From Magicicada septendecula (taxonomy: Eukaryota > Arthropoda > Insecta > Hemiptera > Cicadidae): a stretch of DNA of 64,000 nucleotides. Numbering within the stretch: position 1 is the first letter of the stretch; each line of letters opens with the position of its first letter. The translations under genes and the position numbers were made by a program. Shown here one piece after another: positions 22,301-35,560 of the stretch. The notes beneath the pieces were generated by a model. It worked only from the letters and a program-made list of their open reading frames with translations, was not told the origin of the DNA and made no database searches. The stretch spans positions 352,223,111-352,287,110 of the forward strand of contig CM068367.1 in the NCBI GenBank assembly GCA_034769895.1. The letters are read 5' to 3'.

Positions 22301-24133
22301 ACGTACCGCTTAATGTGAGGTGTACACTTGCGAAAGTGTTATTATATGCCTCACGCAGTATGCGTCACTTTTGAATTATACTAACTGACGTTTTAAAAGG
22401 TATAAATAAAGGATTTTGTTTATCTTGTTTTACTCAATCTAAAAGAAATCGAGAGTGTGTGATTGGGGTCAAGGAGGTAATTTCTTCAGCCTTATGCAGA
22501 AGAGAGAGTAAGTATCATTATTGCCCCTCAGTTGTGACGATTTCTTCTGTATGTTGTGCTGAAATTTTCATTAACTACCCACTACAATAAATTATAACAC
22601 GTTATAATTCAATATTAATTTTCAATAATATTGCTTTATTGATTATTGACTTTTGTCTCCTGCCACCAAAATATAGGTATCACAATTAATCTTATTTGAA
22701 AAAAAAAACATCATCTCGACTTTACCGAGTAAACATAGATCTGTCTAAGGAACAAAACATATATGTTGTTATTTACCCAATATTACGCTATAATAAAAAC
22801 ATCAGTTATTACATAATTCTTAGTAATTCCCCAGGGTTCAGGGTGAATTCTTTGTGTTATGAGAGTGTCAGAAATGGATAATTGCTACGCTTTACAAATA
22901 TCAAAAAATTAATAAATAATTTTGTTTATTTTTTCAATATTACGTAGTTTTCGGAATTGCCGTAAGGGAGCAGCATGTATTTGTTTACTTTGAAAGAAAC
23001 ATATGACAAAATGAATATTTTTTGTTCTATTTCACTGTTAAAAAACGAGTTTTCTTCTGGACTTATTACGAAAAAATGTTTATATTACCTCGCTCCGTGT
23101 TGTCCTTACTGGATTGAAGTTTTATTCGGTGATGAGGTACGTCTTGCGTTATTATTTCCTTTTCGTTTGGAGTATTTTCTAATTGTCTACTGGAAGTAGG
23201 CCGAACTATATTGGATCCTCAGAATGTTTTCATCCACTGGTTTTTAATGTATATAACCATTTAATTTGGATTCCTCAGGTATAATTAGTTAGTATTCACT
23301 TTGTTTATTACTCTTGCGTGAATTTCGCCTCCTCCAACGTCCAAAAAAGGTTATTTTTTATAATTTTTGTCGCATCGTTTCTTCAACTCTCCGGTTTAGT
23401 TCAAAATTTTTATATCTTATTCACAATACTTGTTATTTTTCATCACTCTTAGTAACACATAGTATTTTTATTATGTAGGCAGTTTGTGATTATTATAAAT
23501 TTATATTTTATTTATGGAAAAATAATTCCCTTCCATTCCGGTTTCTTTACTAATTTAATTTACATAATATGTTTTGGTTAATTTTTTTATGACATTGTAT
23601 ATAAATATTTTATCATTTTATTATCATTAAAATAAATTTATATATTATTTATTTAGTCTCGAATAGTGTTCATACCCGGTACTACTTCCTGTTGCCATTT
23701 CCTTCATAGGATTATTTTAATTTTATATTATCTTTGGTAGTTAAATTTTTATGTCTTTTAAAATTAACCCTGGGTTTTCTTACAATCTAACACAATTATT
23801 TTAAACAATATAATATTAACTTGGGTATAACAAATTGTGGTTCATACAATATAAATTACAATAAATAAATAAAATAACAAAAATCAATTAGTATTATTAC
23901 ATACTACTTCCATAGTTTTATCCTATCCAAAACATACAGCACAGTTTAGTAATACATTAGTTTCACTTTGGTTTTTCACCTCAATGGGTACACTAGAACT
24001 CACTTCGCACTATATACCACTCGAATTGTTTATTATGTTGAGTGATATAATTAAATTTTGAGCGAGCTTTAGTTTTACCCATTTCTGACTTTTATTCTCA
24101 TGATTTACTTTATTGGGACCGGGTTATGTACCG
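22297..24133 (-). repeat. 5' LTR (element reads on minus)
   Basis: Direct repeat of 17399-19234. At its outer end the match stops after GTACCG; the final TTACA present in the other copy is replaced by GTCTA. Differences elsewhere are single bases or one-base indels, for example near 22484, 22950 and 23728. Confidence 0.92.
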
Positions 24134-25394
24134 GTCTACGTATTATTACGTTATTACGTGTTCTATGTATATTATCATGTACACAATATATTTTAACAAA
24201 TTAAATGTAGAGTTATATGTTTAGTATTAAATAATATGTCATATTAATAAGTAAATATTACGTAATATCAGTATAAGAAACCAATCGGTAGGTCTAGGTA
24301 ATTTATACCGCAAAATTATCTATATTTTCATATTAAAGTACATTATTTTTAGGTCTTTAATGAAAATACAGAAATATGGTAATACAGCAAATGAACGTAC
24401 TAACTATTTTATGTACAGTGTATTTAAAGTTTATACTACGTCTTAACCTCTTATTTTTATAATTACAAATTAAAGTTACATGTTTTGTTTCTTATTTATT
24501 TTAACGTAAGAAGTGCGAAGACTAGATGCGTGTTTCCTATTATATTTTGCTTACACCTATTTAGATAGTCTTTTCACGTGACTTAAGCAACACAGGTAGA
24601 AGTAATACTTCTTATTGGATCATTTACACAACAAATTGTTGGACAATTGATTCCTTATTTATTTGTCAAATATATAATTAACAACTTCTGATTCCGCATT
24701 AAGTAATAACATTGGCTAAATTATGATTGTAATGCAAACCATAATCAAATTAAACCAAGAATAACAATTACGTACACATTTATGTCAACCAAATGGCTTG
24801 TTACTCGCCAGTGCCTCTTCAATCGTATTCTAAGTACAAATATTATGGGACGCGTACTGTGATGCCACTAAAGACGTACAAGTAATATCTTAGAAAAAAT
24901 AATAGAATGTGTCTCCGTCTGTTATGCTACCATGGTCAAAACACATTCTTTGAAGTTTCACACTTGAAACCAGGTAAAAAAGTAAAGCGATAAACCAAAC
25001 AAAACAAACAAACAAAAATTAATTTCATGTTACTAAGTAACTAAAATTATAATTGGTCATAAACAAAGTGACAAGAAAAACTAAAAGTACTAATCTTTTA
25101 GAGACAAATTAAATTAAAATAGCTTAAAAAAAACGGTTTGTGCAAAATGAAACATGAGAGTAATTTAAACTTACAAGAAATATCAAAATTCTATGCCGAG
25201 ATCCTTGAGTCGAAATTGGTTCTTCATTCGCCACATTTTTGAGTTATTTTCTGAAATAAAAATCCTATTGTATTCAACAAACTTAGTTAATTAGCTATTA
25301 CAAATGTTATAATAATTATGAAAATTATAGTTTTCAAAATTTAAATTTACTTTTAGATAAATCATATTAAAAGGTTAGTATTTGTTTCTAGTGT
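24134..25394. other. Unassigned AT-rich DNA
   Basis: Noncoding sequence flanking the LTR element. No gene or structured repeat recognised. Confidence 0.5.
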
Positions 25395-25830
25395 CAGGGA
25401 CGGATCCAGCAAGTAATTTAGGTGGGGGAGGGAATTATGCAAATTAGGACCATTCTCTAAAGTCCTGAAGTATAAATGATAGGAATGAGTAAAGACACAA
25501 ATATATTTTGTTATTAACAACACAATAGGTTTATTCACATACGAGTACAAAATCATATCTGTCCATTGTTTTTTAATAATATTCACTTACAGTTTGTAAT
25601 TCACACTACTCATTTATTGTACGTATCATACAAAATTTACATGCTGGTAAGATACATTTACAATTTTAAGTAATTGTAGAGTAAAACCAGAACGTATATA
25701 AGACGTTATGAATATTTTACAATTTTCATAATCATAAAACCATTCTACAATCACAAAACAACGACAAAAATTTTGTCTGAAGTGACCACTTGGGAGGGGG
25801 GGATTTTCTCCATTTCACCTCCGTGGATTC
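25395..25830. mobile_element. Possible hAT-like MITE
   Basis: Begins CAGGGACGGATCCAG at 25395-25409, a word resembling the CAGNGGCGGATCCAG termini of hAT-type elements. A G-rich GTGGGGGAGGG follows. A second G-rich patch and CTCCGTGGATTCGG near 25790-25830 could be a decayed opposite end. No clear 8-bp target duplication. The stretch is noncoding; the right boundary is a guess. Confidence 0.3.
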
Positions 25831-27612
<1,782 letters not shown>

Positions 27613-28149
27613 AAGTAGAAACCGGCGTGGCGTCACCCCTGAATAAATGTGAATTAACTAACTAATTTATTTAAATTTTGGTAAGTGCGCGAAAGATATA
27701 ACAAAACAAATTACGCCACGTTATTAATAATATAAAGATGCACCTATGCAAAATTTAGTGAGATACAAACAATGCATTTTTATGCACTGTAAATAAAAAT
27801 GAATAGTAATCAGAATAATTAAAGTATGAAAAAACTATTAATATAGAATTATACATAAAAAATTTACAGGCATTGCACAGAGAAGGGCATTGATAATGCT
27901 TCAATAAATCTAAAAAATATATATATTTATGTTCATTCACCAATCAATGAATTCATTCTTCATTTACCAATGTACAGATTATAAGTTAAATGTAGTCGCA
28001 TTCATAAGCGAAGTTTTATATGTGTACTACGTTACTGACAACAAAGAAGTAGTTTCTATGGAAACTCACCAGTTCCCATTTTCGATCACGCACCAGCGGT
28101 CGTTTTCAAATGTGCGACACGTCCTTATAAACATTTTCAATGTTAAAAA

Positions 28150-28900
28150 TTACTGATCATTTGAACATCGTGTAAGAACCAAAGACTTCGCATGTTGCGA
28201 ATAAAATTAAAATAAGTACGAAAAATAAACGAATCTGTAAAGGGACGCTTGACAAACTATAACAATATAAATCGTGCACAGAGTGGTTGAAACATGATTT
28301 TTGTGCCCGACAGTATAAATAAGCAAGTATCGCAAGCCTCGACCCCAGTCTACTGAAACACATCTGCAGCCGAAGGCTATGCCCGACTGCATAGCACCCG
28401 AGAAGTATGGAGATAACACCGTACGAGTCATCTGAGTGCTGAACCGGACTAGGAGGACGGACGACGGACACCAGGAGGACCAGACGACGACGGAGGATCG
28501 ACACAGGACACAGGACTCAGGAGCATGACGAGGAATCACTGAGTAGCACCGCATAAACAATAAGGTGACATGAAAACATTTTACTCGTCAAAAAACGGGT
28601 CATAAAAGACATTTAAAAAAGTGTAAGGAGACAATGATAAACTCTAATTTTGTAAATAGTAATTGTAAAATTTAAACAGTTAAATTATAGTAATAGATTA
28701 CAAGAATTTTATAATGATTTTTAACATTTGCAAAATTATTATTTTTTGGAAATTGTAATGTATCATAAATATTTATTTAATTAGAAAGTTGACTGATATT
28801 TCCTGAATACGATATAGATATATATGTACGCACACAAAGAAAAGCAATAATAAAAAAAATATCCAGTTTAAAAAGAATACAACCTGAGTAAGTCGAGCTC
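28150..28900 (+). mobile_element. TATA-bearing dispersed repeat, copy 1 (possible solo LTR)
   Basis: Diverged plus-strand relative of 53752-54620. Shared landmarks in order: TTGAAC(A/T)TCGTGTA, GACTTCG, a TATAAATA box (28314 here), CAGTCTAC (28346), a purine-rich stretch of GGACC/AGGACAC words (28447-28520), GACATTT(A/G)AA, and GAGTAAG(T/C)CGAG. TATA and CAGTC are about 32 bases apart here, so a promoter start is plausible. A TATA promoter with a GGA-rich transcribed leader fits an LTR, but I cannot define TG...CA ends or a target duplication. The 115- and 117-codon minus-strand frames are shadows of the GGA-rich strand. Confidence 0.5.
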
Positions 28901-28964
28901 ATTTTTAGATTATAAAAACTTATAATTAATCATTTATATATATATAAGTATATTCAAACTCTTT

Positions 28965-30000
28965 TTGCTACAGTCCGTTTCTTGATTTATATAATATATT
29001 TATTATTTATACTGAAACTACCTCAATATATTTTATTTTTCTAACTAGAAACATGTTTCGAGAGTTATTGTGCTCTCATCTTCAGCCTTCGCGATTCTGC
29101 GTCTAGTGAAGTACCTATGTGTTGGTCTGTCGCCATTGTGGTCTTCTGTTGGTTTCTGGTATCTCAAAGTGGTATTTTTGTGTGTGATTGTGGTGTATGT
29201 ATTAGTATTTTGTGTATTTTCGATGTTGAGTGCTTTGAAAATTGTATCTTGTTTTGTATTGATTTGTTTTTGTTCGGGTATTAGTTTGTTTTGTGTTTTA
29301 TGTTTGTATATTTGTAAATTTTCACAAATGTTCATTATGGTCCCTTTGTGTGGTATGTGTTTTATTAGTGTCAAATTGGTTATGTCTGGGAATTCATGTC
29401 CTGTGTTTATTGCATGTGTGGCTAAATTGGATTTATATATTTCTGGTTTTTTGTATGCTTTTAGATGTTCAAAATAACGTTTTTTCAGTTGTTTTTTGTT
29501 TGTCCTATGTAATATTTTTTGCAATCTTGGCATTCAGTTTTGTATATACCGTTAGTAGTTGTATTATCTTTGTTGTGTGGGTTATTTAGTTTTTGCAAAT
29601 TATTTTTATTAGTTTTGTATGCTATTTTGATATCTGTGTTTTTAAATAATTTTGTTAGCTTTGTCATTTTATTATTTATTTATATGAATGTGGCCCATTT
29701 TTTGTTGTTGTTATTGTTTATGAGTTGTTAATTTTTATTGATTCTTAATTGTTCAGTTTTTATTTTATTTTCTATTTCGTTTACAGTATTTTTATTGTAT
29801 CCATTTTCATGAGCAATTTGGTATATTATATTTCTTTCTTTGTCTGTTTCTTGTTTGTTTAGGAGAATTTTGTACATTCTGTTAAATAGCTAATAGAATG
29901 CTGCCATTTTATGTTGTGGTGGCTGGTCAGAATGGTTAGGTATGATGATGTTGGTAGAAGTTGGTTTTCTGTATATTGCATATTGCATATTATCACAAGA
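28965..30000 (-). pseudogene. Penelope-like element, 3' part with GIY-YIG endonuclease
   Basis: The minus strand encodes the end of a Penelope-type reverse transcriptase (IYRKPTSTNIIIPN near 29960), a linker, then a GIY-YIG endonuclease: GIYKTECQDCKKYYIGQT, continuing KKRYFEHLKAY and SNLATHAINTGHEFPD. The frame shifts inside an A-rich tract near 29490-29500, between IGQT and KKRYFEH, and there are stops in the linker near 29895 and 29700, so it is dead. The catalytic RT core is missing: the copy is 5'-truncated near 30000, as is usual for such elements. The 3' end carries the CTGAAGATGAGAGC ... CTCGAAACATG signature at 29090-29050. Confidence 0.85.
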
Positions 30001-30813
30001 AACAACAACCACATACATAAATACATTACATAAATACATAATATACATTTCAATTTATATTTTGGGTATTAGATTTATGTTAATGTTATTTGTATAGTTG
30101 CAATAATTATGTGTATGCTGAGTACACACAATAAAACAGATTATGCGAATAATAATGACGAATGTTTAATACGTAATTTGAGATTTTATTTAATAAATGT
30201 TTAAATTATTTTACAAACTCAATATGACATAAGAAATATTATTATTTAAAAAACACCCTACACCTCTTCTGGTATAAAGAATATACTTTATTCTTATATT
30301 CTGATTTAAAATTTATGTGTCGAGTATGTGTCGTCGAGTAACACAAGTATTTTCCTTACAAGTGTTAATGGAAGTAATTTATTTTCAACCTAATTTTGCT
30401 TCCTTTATTTCAAAAATTAAATAATTAACATTATTACTGTAATTGTTAATATTATTTATCTATTATATTGCTGTAACAAATAAAGTCATCATACATTCTG
30501 GTCAACTAAAATCATCTTACTGTAATAAGGAACATTATTACCTTGGAAGAAAATGTTGAATCAGATTTTCTGAAAGACTCTATTTTCAGACACTACGATC
30601 AGAGAGTGTCAAAGTTTTTTTTATAAAAATAAGTTAATCCTAGATTACCACTGCCGTGTGTTTCTGAGATAACGGTGACACGCGAACGTGAACGTAGCGT
30701 AAATAGTTTCGATACTATTGACTGCTGTCATTGTAAGCTTTGTCACAAGCCTAATCATTCTACGTGAATAGTGAAAGTTTGTCTTGTACTTTGTTCGTTT
30801 CTTTTATTTTAGT
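30001..30813. other. Unassigned AT-rich DNA
   Basis: Nothing recognised. Confidence 0.5.
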
Positions 30814-30841
30814 TGTGTGTGTGTGTGCGCGCGCGCGCGCG
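30814..30841. repeat. Compound (GT)n(GC)n microsatellite
   Basis: Alternating purine-pyrimidine run, GT then GC, of the kind able to adopt Z-DNA. A similar one is at 55331. Confidence 0.9.
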
Positions 30842-31009
30842 GATGTCTGTGCTTGTACGTGTGTGTCCATTCTTGGCATGTGCAGCTCCGATGTTTTTAC
30901 GTTCAAATAAAAGAATACTATTTTACCTAACATATCGTATCACAGTTTTGAATATTAATTAGAAATTATTTAGCAATGTAAGATGTTTTGTGTGTAAACG
31001 GCATGCTTT

Positions 31010-31620
31010 ACAGTTACTACAAGTGAGAGGCTGTGGTGGACGAAGGGCATGCACTTCGCCCGCTCGTGTGCTGCGTCCCGAGCTTCAATAGAGCTCATGG
31101 TACAGATGTGCTGGGTATTTAGGGTGTGCCCGTGGCTACCGGCCGTGGGTCTTTTATTAGTTAACTAATTGAGGGTGAGTGTTCACCAAGGCCGGGTCCA
31201 AGATTCACCTGGCACAAATTGGTAGCGACCGAGGCCACTAATAAGGTGGTTGCCATGGAAGTGGGCGGTGCGGCGATAGAATTTCCGGGACAGTGTCCGT
31301 ATAGTGGCGTCCAGGGAATAGACACGCAGGACGCAGGGGTTCTCTGATGATTTTGTTAGACGTCAGGTAGTTGGCTTTGCACGCCCAGCGAGCCAGGAGA
31401 GACTGAACCTTTCGCTTATGGTCTTGTGGAACCTTTCACATAGGTGGTGACGATAAGCTTCCCTAAGCGGCGGGTTATTGAGTTGCTGCAATGCAGGGGA
31501 CGGACGATGAGCGTCTTGCCGGCTACTTGCTCGGAGTGTATCCCCCAGGCAAGACGACGATCTTGTTTTGTTTTTAAGTTACTGGTTTTGTTGCTGACTG
31601 ACTGACTGGCTGACAATGCT
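31010..31620 (-). pseudogene. Jockey-like LINE, C-terminal end and 3' UTR
   Basis: A GC-richer island. On minus, about 31400-31330 reads KVQSLLARWACKANYLTSNK with IIREPLR following. In a second frame 31320-31180 reads YSLDATIRTLSRKFYRRTAH, then NHLISGLGRY. The order (aligned QNK-type helix, IREDL, PTL-x-IRxLxxKFYxRxA, NPLIxxLGxY) matches the C-terminal tail of Jockey-clade non-LTR retrotransposons. One frameshift separates the two parts and no RT core is seen. Sequence from 31180 down to 31010 would be its 3' UTR. The 66-codon frame at 31416-31616 lies upstream in the element and I cannot place it. Confidence 0.5.
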
Positions 31621-32489
31621 GACTGTGTTAGTGAGGAAATAAATTAGTTTTGTTCCAAATGTAGAATGTTAAGTTCATTAATAAGTTTCTAACTTATTAA
31701 TCATTCTTGAATTATGCTTCGATATATTTGAATTGTTTCCCTTCTTGTTATTCCCGTTAGTATTGGTTATGTTACAAATATTACTTATATTGACATTTCA
31801 TTAAATATCTGATAAAGACTTATTATAATTATTCAACTGATTCCTGTTATGTAAGCTATTCAATCTAGAGTCAAGAAAATTCAAATATTCCATTGTCGTA
31901 TTCTTGTATGGTCATATACCTGTTTCTCGTTGAATTGTACTTCTATATATATATTATAATACCATATAGTTCAATTATGTCACATTTCAGTATCATGGGT
32001 TCTCTTCTAACCATCATCATCTTATTCTTCTTCACCAAGAATTAAACTATTTAGTAGCAGGGGAACGATAACGATAATTGGAGGGATGCCCAACAATCGT
32101 AGGCGTAGGCCGTACCGAACAAGCGATCTCCCACTCAATGGAGACATGGGAATGATATAAGCTCTGATTAAACCATTTCTATTAACCTTTTGAGTGTCTG
32201 TACGAGGACAACTAAACTAAAAATCGTCACCGCTTGACGAGGTAAGACACGTTGCTCCTTACGGCACCCATCTTTTCCTCGCTTTACATATGCTTCTTCG
32301 TCGCCTTCTTCTTCTTCTTCAACTTCATCTTCTTATTCTTCTTTCTACCGCTTTAAATCCTATTGTTACCCAAATGGACGAACTAGTTTCACTCATCCTC
32401 TATAGATGTTAATACCATATCATAAGGTTTGATTTAATGTACCATTCCGACTGAATATAGAAAGCTTCATTTCACATCATGTCTCTTCT
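31621..32489. other. Unassigned DNA, partly LINE 3' UTR
   Basis: No coding region. The CTTCTTCTTC-rich tract at 32290-32345 and the sequence leading to 32489 are probably the 3' untranslated part of the minus-strand LINE that follows, by position only. Confidence 0.4.
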
Positions 32490-34110
32490 TATTAAAACAT
32501 ATCTCTTGTTATTTCTTGTAGTTTTGTTGTAACCTAGTATCAGCGCCATACTTGAGTGTGGGTACTGACGTCCATCAAGGATTAAGCCAAAAATGGTTTG
32601 TTCCGGCCCTAAGCAGATAGACTAGAGCTGGCCACTTCAATGATTCTCCGGACATCCTACACTTTTCCACCTCTTCGGCTTATAATTCAATAGTTGTTTG
32701 GGGATGCGACAGTCATCCAATCGGTTAACTCGTTTCAACCATTTTAGCCGATACTGGGCAATGCTATCGACTATACTGATAATAGTCATTTCCTGCCTAC
32801 ATCTGCATTTTTTCCACGATCTTGAAGAATATACCCCGCCACGTGCCTGAGAAATCTCATTTCGGCCGCTTAAGTACTATTGGCCTGGGATTTTGTTAAA
32901 ATCCAATTCTCATACTCATAAACATAGAGAAGTGTAGAGAGGGTCATACCCTAGTAAAACTTTAGGCGGATTTCTTTACTTGTATTTTAGAGTTCTCCTG
33001 ATAAGCCCGCAGACCTTATGTAGCTTATTCACCACGTAATTGTTTGTAATGTAGGACACATTATAGGTCAGATATTCAAAATTGCTAACCTAAACCAGAC
33101 CAGAACCATCTACAACAATTTTTGCTCGTATGGGATCATCTCCATGGAAAGCCGATCACCTTATTTTTTAGTGTAGAGATGTGTAATCCGAAATCCTTGA
33201 ATGACTGTACAGCCATCTCCAAAACCGCTTTCCGAGTTCTACAGGATAGCCTGGTTATCAGCAAACAACATCATGTCAGCTGCAGAGTTACCAATCCTGA
33301 AATGCTCTAGAAGATTCATCTGCCAATTGTGTATGATATAATCTCGTATAACTTAAAAAAAGTGATGATGGGCAACTTTGTCGTACTACACAATTAATCA
33401 AACCCACACTATTAGTTTCCTCAGTCTTCCTACCTCAATTAAGATTTTGTTTTATGGCACAAATAAAGACTTTTTATGACTCTACTGGATGTAGGATTCT
33501 TTTCTTTGCCATTATTGCCTACTGCCTGCTCCTATTCCTATTCAAGTGCATTTCCATAGTCGATGAAAGCAACGTATGTGGGCAACTGATATTACCTCTG
33601 CTTTTTAATGACTGGGGTATTGTGAAGATGCAATCTAAACATGATATGCCTTACCTGAAACCATAATGATAAATGATAACCATAACCAAAAATGATATGC
33701 CTCCGAGAGAATAAGCTCTGTTATTGCATTCAGTCGATTTGGTGGGTTATGTTTTTCCATACAATTTGTTAACGTGTAATGTTCTTTGTCACTGTAGTAT
33801 TTGTATTAGATACATTCATTTTGTTAAGCAAGCTGTTCCCTCTATAGTTATCACAATCACTACGATCTCTTTACTTGAATTGTATTACCATATTATTAGC
33901 TTAGCCATCCCATCCGCCAATCTTTGGAATATGACAAGTGTTCCAGGACAGATTAGAATGCTGGAACGATTGTGCAGCAAGGCTGGCACATACTTTATAA
34001 ACATAAAGTTCAGCCAATCAGTGCCCGGCGATTTTCTATTTTTACAAACCTGTAGAACTGTTAAAAATGTATCCATTGCTATTTCGTTTCTTCCAGTTGC
34101 TCCTGTGCCT
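32490..34110 (-). pseudogene. Non-LTR retrotransposon reverse transcriptase relic
   Basis: Motifs appear in the expected order on minus, in shifting frames: KNRKSPGTDWLNF (about 34047-34010, RT region 1), SWNTCHIPK (33950), TYVAFIDYGNALE (33575-33535, the catalytic Asp motif A), a decayed VRQSCPSS (33390), and MMLFADNQAIL (33275-33240). The last is the FADD motif with Asn in place of the second Asp. After a gap come MRFLRHVAGYIL (32860), AQYRLKWLKRVNRLDD (32765-32715) and RIPKQLLNYKPKRW (32710-32670). Multiple stops and shifts show it is old. The endonuclease domain is missing. The same family supplies the fragment at 4707-4843. The 188-codon plus-strand frame at 33724-34290 overlaps this relic and is its shadow. 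Confidence 0.75.
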
Positions 34111-34658
34111 ACAGCCGCTCATAAGCCATTCCTACTCTGTGATATTACTGATCGTCAGTTTTCTTGTAAGCATATTATTGAAATTTTATTTTCTTATACT
34201 TTTTACAAGCTAACTTGTAACAATCGAATCCAATTAAAACTGGGTTACCGACGACAACGGCTTATACAAGACAGGAAATTATACATTTAGTAACTAAATT
34301 TAACTGACATATTGGCATATTAAACAAATCTATAATATATGGTACGCATATATAATTATTCAAGTATATTCAAATAAAGTATTTAAGAATGCTTGTAGAG
34401 CTTTTAACGTTATCGGTAGCTCTTCAGTATGTTAGGTAATATAGATTTTAAGTCAGTCAAGCCGAATAAAAATTTTAATAGTTCTAAACACATTTTAAAA
34501 ACAGTATGAACAAGAAAACAAAGTCTAAGCGATAAAAACTATAATTTACATATAAATATACGTCCTATATACATCGTATTTTAGTGTAATTAAATAAACA
34601 TTATTATTATATGCATAAATAATTATGGAGGAATTAACGACATTCAAGGCGACAGATA
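34111..34658. other. Unassigned AT-rich DNA
   Basis: Upstream end of the LINE relic fades here; no motif is readable beyond about 34110. Confidence 0.5.
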
Positions 34659-35558
34659 CGAGGGTCATTCAATAAGTAAACAAACAAACAGCTGTGGAGC
34701 AAAAACTTTTTATTCAATCAATACAATTTTTTTTTTTTACTTTTCAACGTAATCTCCAGCAACGTCTATGCACTTGTCCCATCTCTTTACAATCTTTTTT
34801 ATTCCCTCAGCAAAGAATTCTTTACCTTGCTGTCAAAGCCAGTTTTGGACTTTTCCCATCACTTCTTCATTGCTGTTGAACTTGACACCACGCAAAGTCT
34901 CCTTGAGTGGGCCAAACAAGAAAAAGTCAGACGGGGCAAGGTCAGGGCTATAAGGAGGATGAGGCAGGATCTCCCAACCTACGTTTTTATTGTTTCGAGC
35001 GTCAGTTTTCCCGTGTGTGGGCGGGCATTATCGTGAAGAAGAATCACACCTTTCCTCTGCCATCCCGGACATTTCTTCTTCAATGCAGGCTTAACTTTGT
35101 TCACAATCATGTCAAAATAGTACTGACTATTGATGGTACACTGGTCTTGTAGGTAATCACAGAAAATTGGGCCTTGGGAGCTCTAAAAGATGGTTAACAT
35201 CACCTTACCAGCCGATGGCTGGGTTTTGAATTTCTTTTTGGCGGGTGAACTGGGATGCTCCACTTCATGCTTTGTCGTTTTGACTCAGGTTCAAAATAGT
35301 GAATCCAAGTTAGTGGTTATAGTGGTTCCAAATCCAAAAATCTTATAACAGAACGCTGTTCTTCGAAAGTACTGTCCTCAAGAGGATACGCCATCGTAAA
35401 TAAAACTGTATTGGTTATGTTTATGCAATATATTATTGAACAGCTGATCAAAACTCACAACGACGTTGCCAAGTAACACTCCTGAAAGTTTCAATCAGCT
35501 GCTACAATTAATTTCTTTTCTACAACTGTTTGTCTGTTTACTTATTGAATAACCCTCG
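34659..35558 (-). mobile_element. mariner transposon, 900-bp internally deleted copy
   Basis: Bounded by inverted repeats CGAGGGTCATTCAATAAG ... and its complement ending TTATTGAATAACCCTCG, about 31 bases with a few mismatches. The TA target duplication is intact on both sides (34657-34658 and 35559-35560). Complete mariners are about 1.3 kb; this one is 900 bp because of a deletion in the transposase gene. Both ends are preserved, so it could in principle have been moved by a related transposase. The ends resemble the CGAGGGT-type termini of common insect mariner subfamilies. Confidence 0.92.
34737..35394 (-). pseudogene. mariner transposase, deleted and interrupted
   Basis: ATG at 35394 opens MAYPLEDSTFEEQRSVIRFL, then a stop and a deletion of about 400 bases that removes the DNA-binding domain and the first catalytic Asp. 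Similarity resumes at WIHYFEPESKRQS and continues through KKKFKTQPSAGKVMLTIF (next codon TAG), VILLHDNARPHT with the second catalytic Asp, and SPDLAPSDFFLFGPLK with the third Asp of the DD34D triad. It ends with a stop at 34737. There is a frameshift near SIPVHPP/HPSSPAK and in-frame stops. No activity is expected. Confidence 0.9.
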
Positions 35559-35560
35559 TA

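Larger units (their letters stand above)
17399..24133 (-). mobile_element. LTR retrotransposon, gag-only and apparently non-autonomous
   Basis: Two direct repeats of about 1.84 kb (17399-19234 and 22297-24133) flank a 3.06-kb interior. Orientation is minus: a TGGCGAACCC primer-binding site follows the right LTR, a purine tract precedes the left LTR, and both reading frames are on the minus strand. LTR ends are TGTAAC...GTTACA at the left copy. The interior encodes only two gag-position frames; protease, reverse transcriptase, RNase H and integrase are absent, so mobility would depend on a related autonomous element. The LTRs differ at only a few places outside one 60-base terminal patch, which suggests a fairly recent insertion. 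No target duplication was found, and the outer end of the right LTR lacks its last five bases. Confidence 0.85.

Noticed and set aside
28157-28560. 115- and 117-codon minus-strand frames
   Set aside because: Shadows of the purine-rich GGACC tract in a promoter-like repeat; overlapping each other in different phases with no motif.
31010-31620. rRNA gene fragment
   Set aside because: No conserved 18S or 28S words; the minus strand reads as a LINE C-terminus instead.
33724-34290. 188-codon plus-strand open frame as a membrane-protein gene
   Set aside because: It lies antisense to a recognisable non-LTR reverse transcriptase relic (KNRKSPGTD on minus) and has no known motif; it is a shadow frame.
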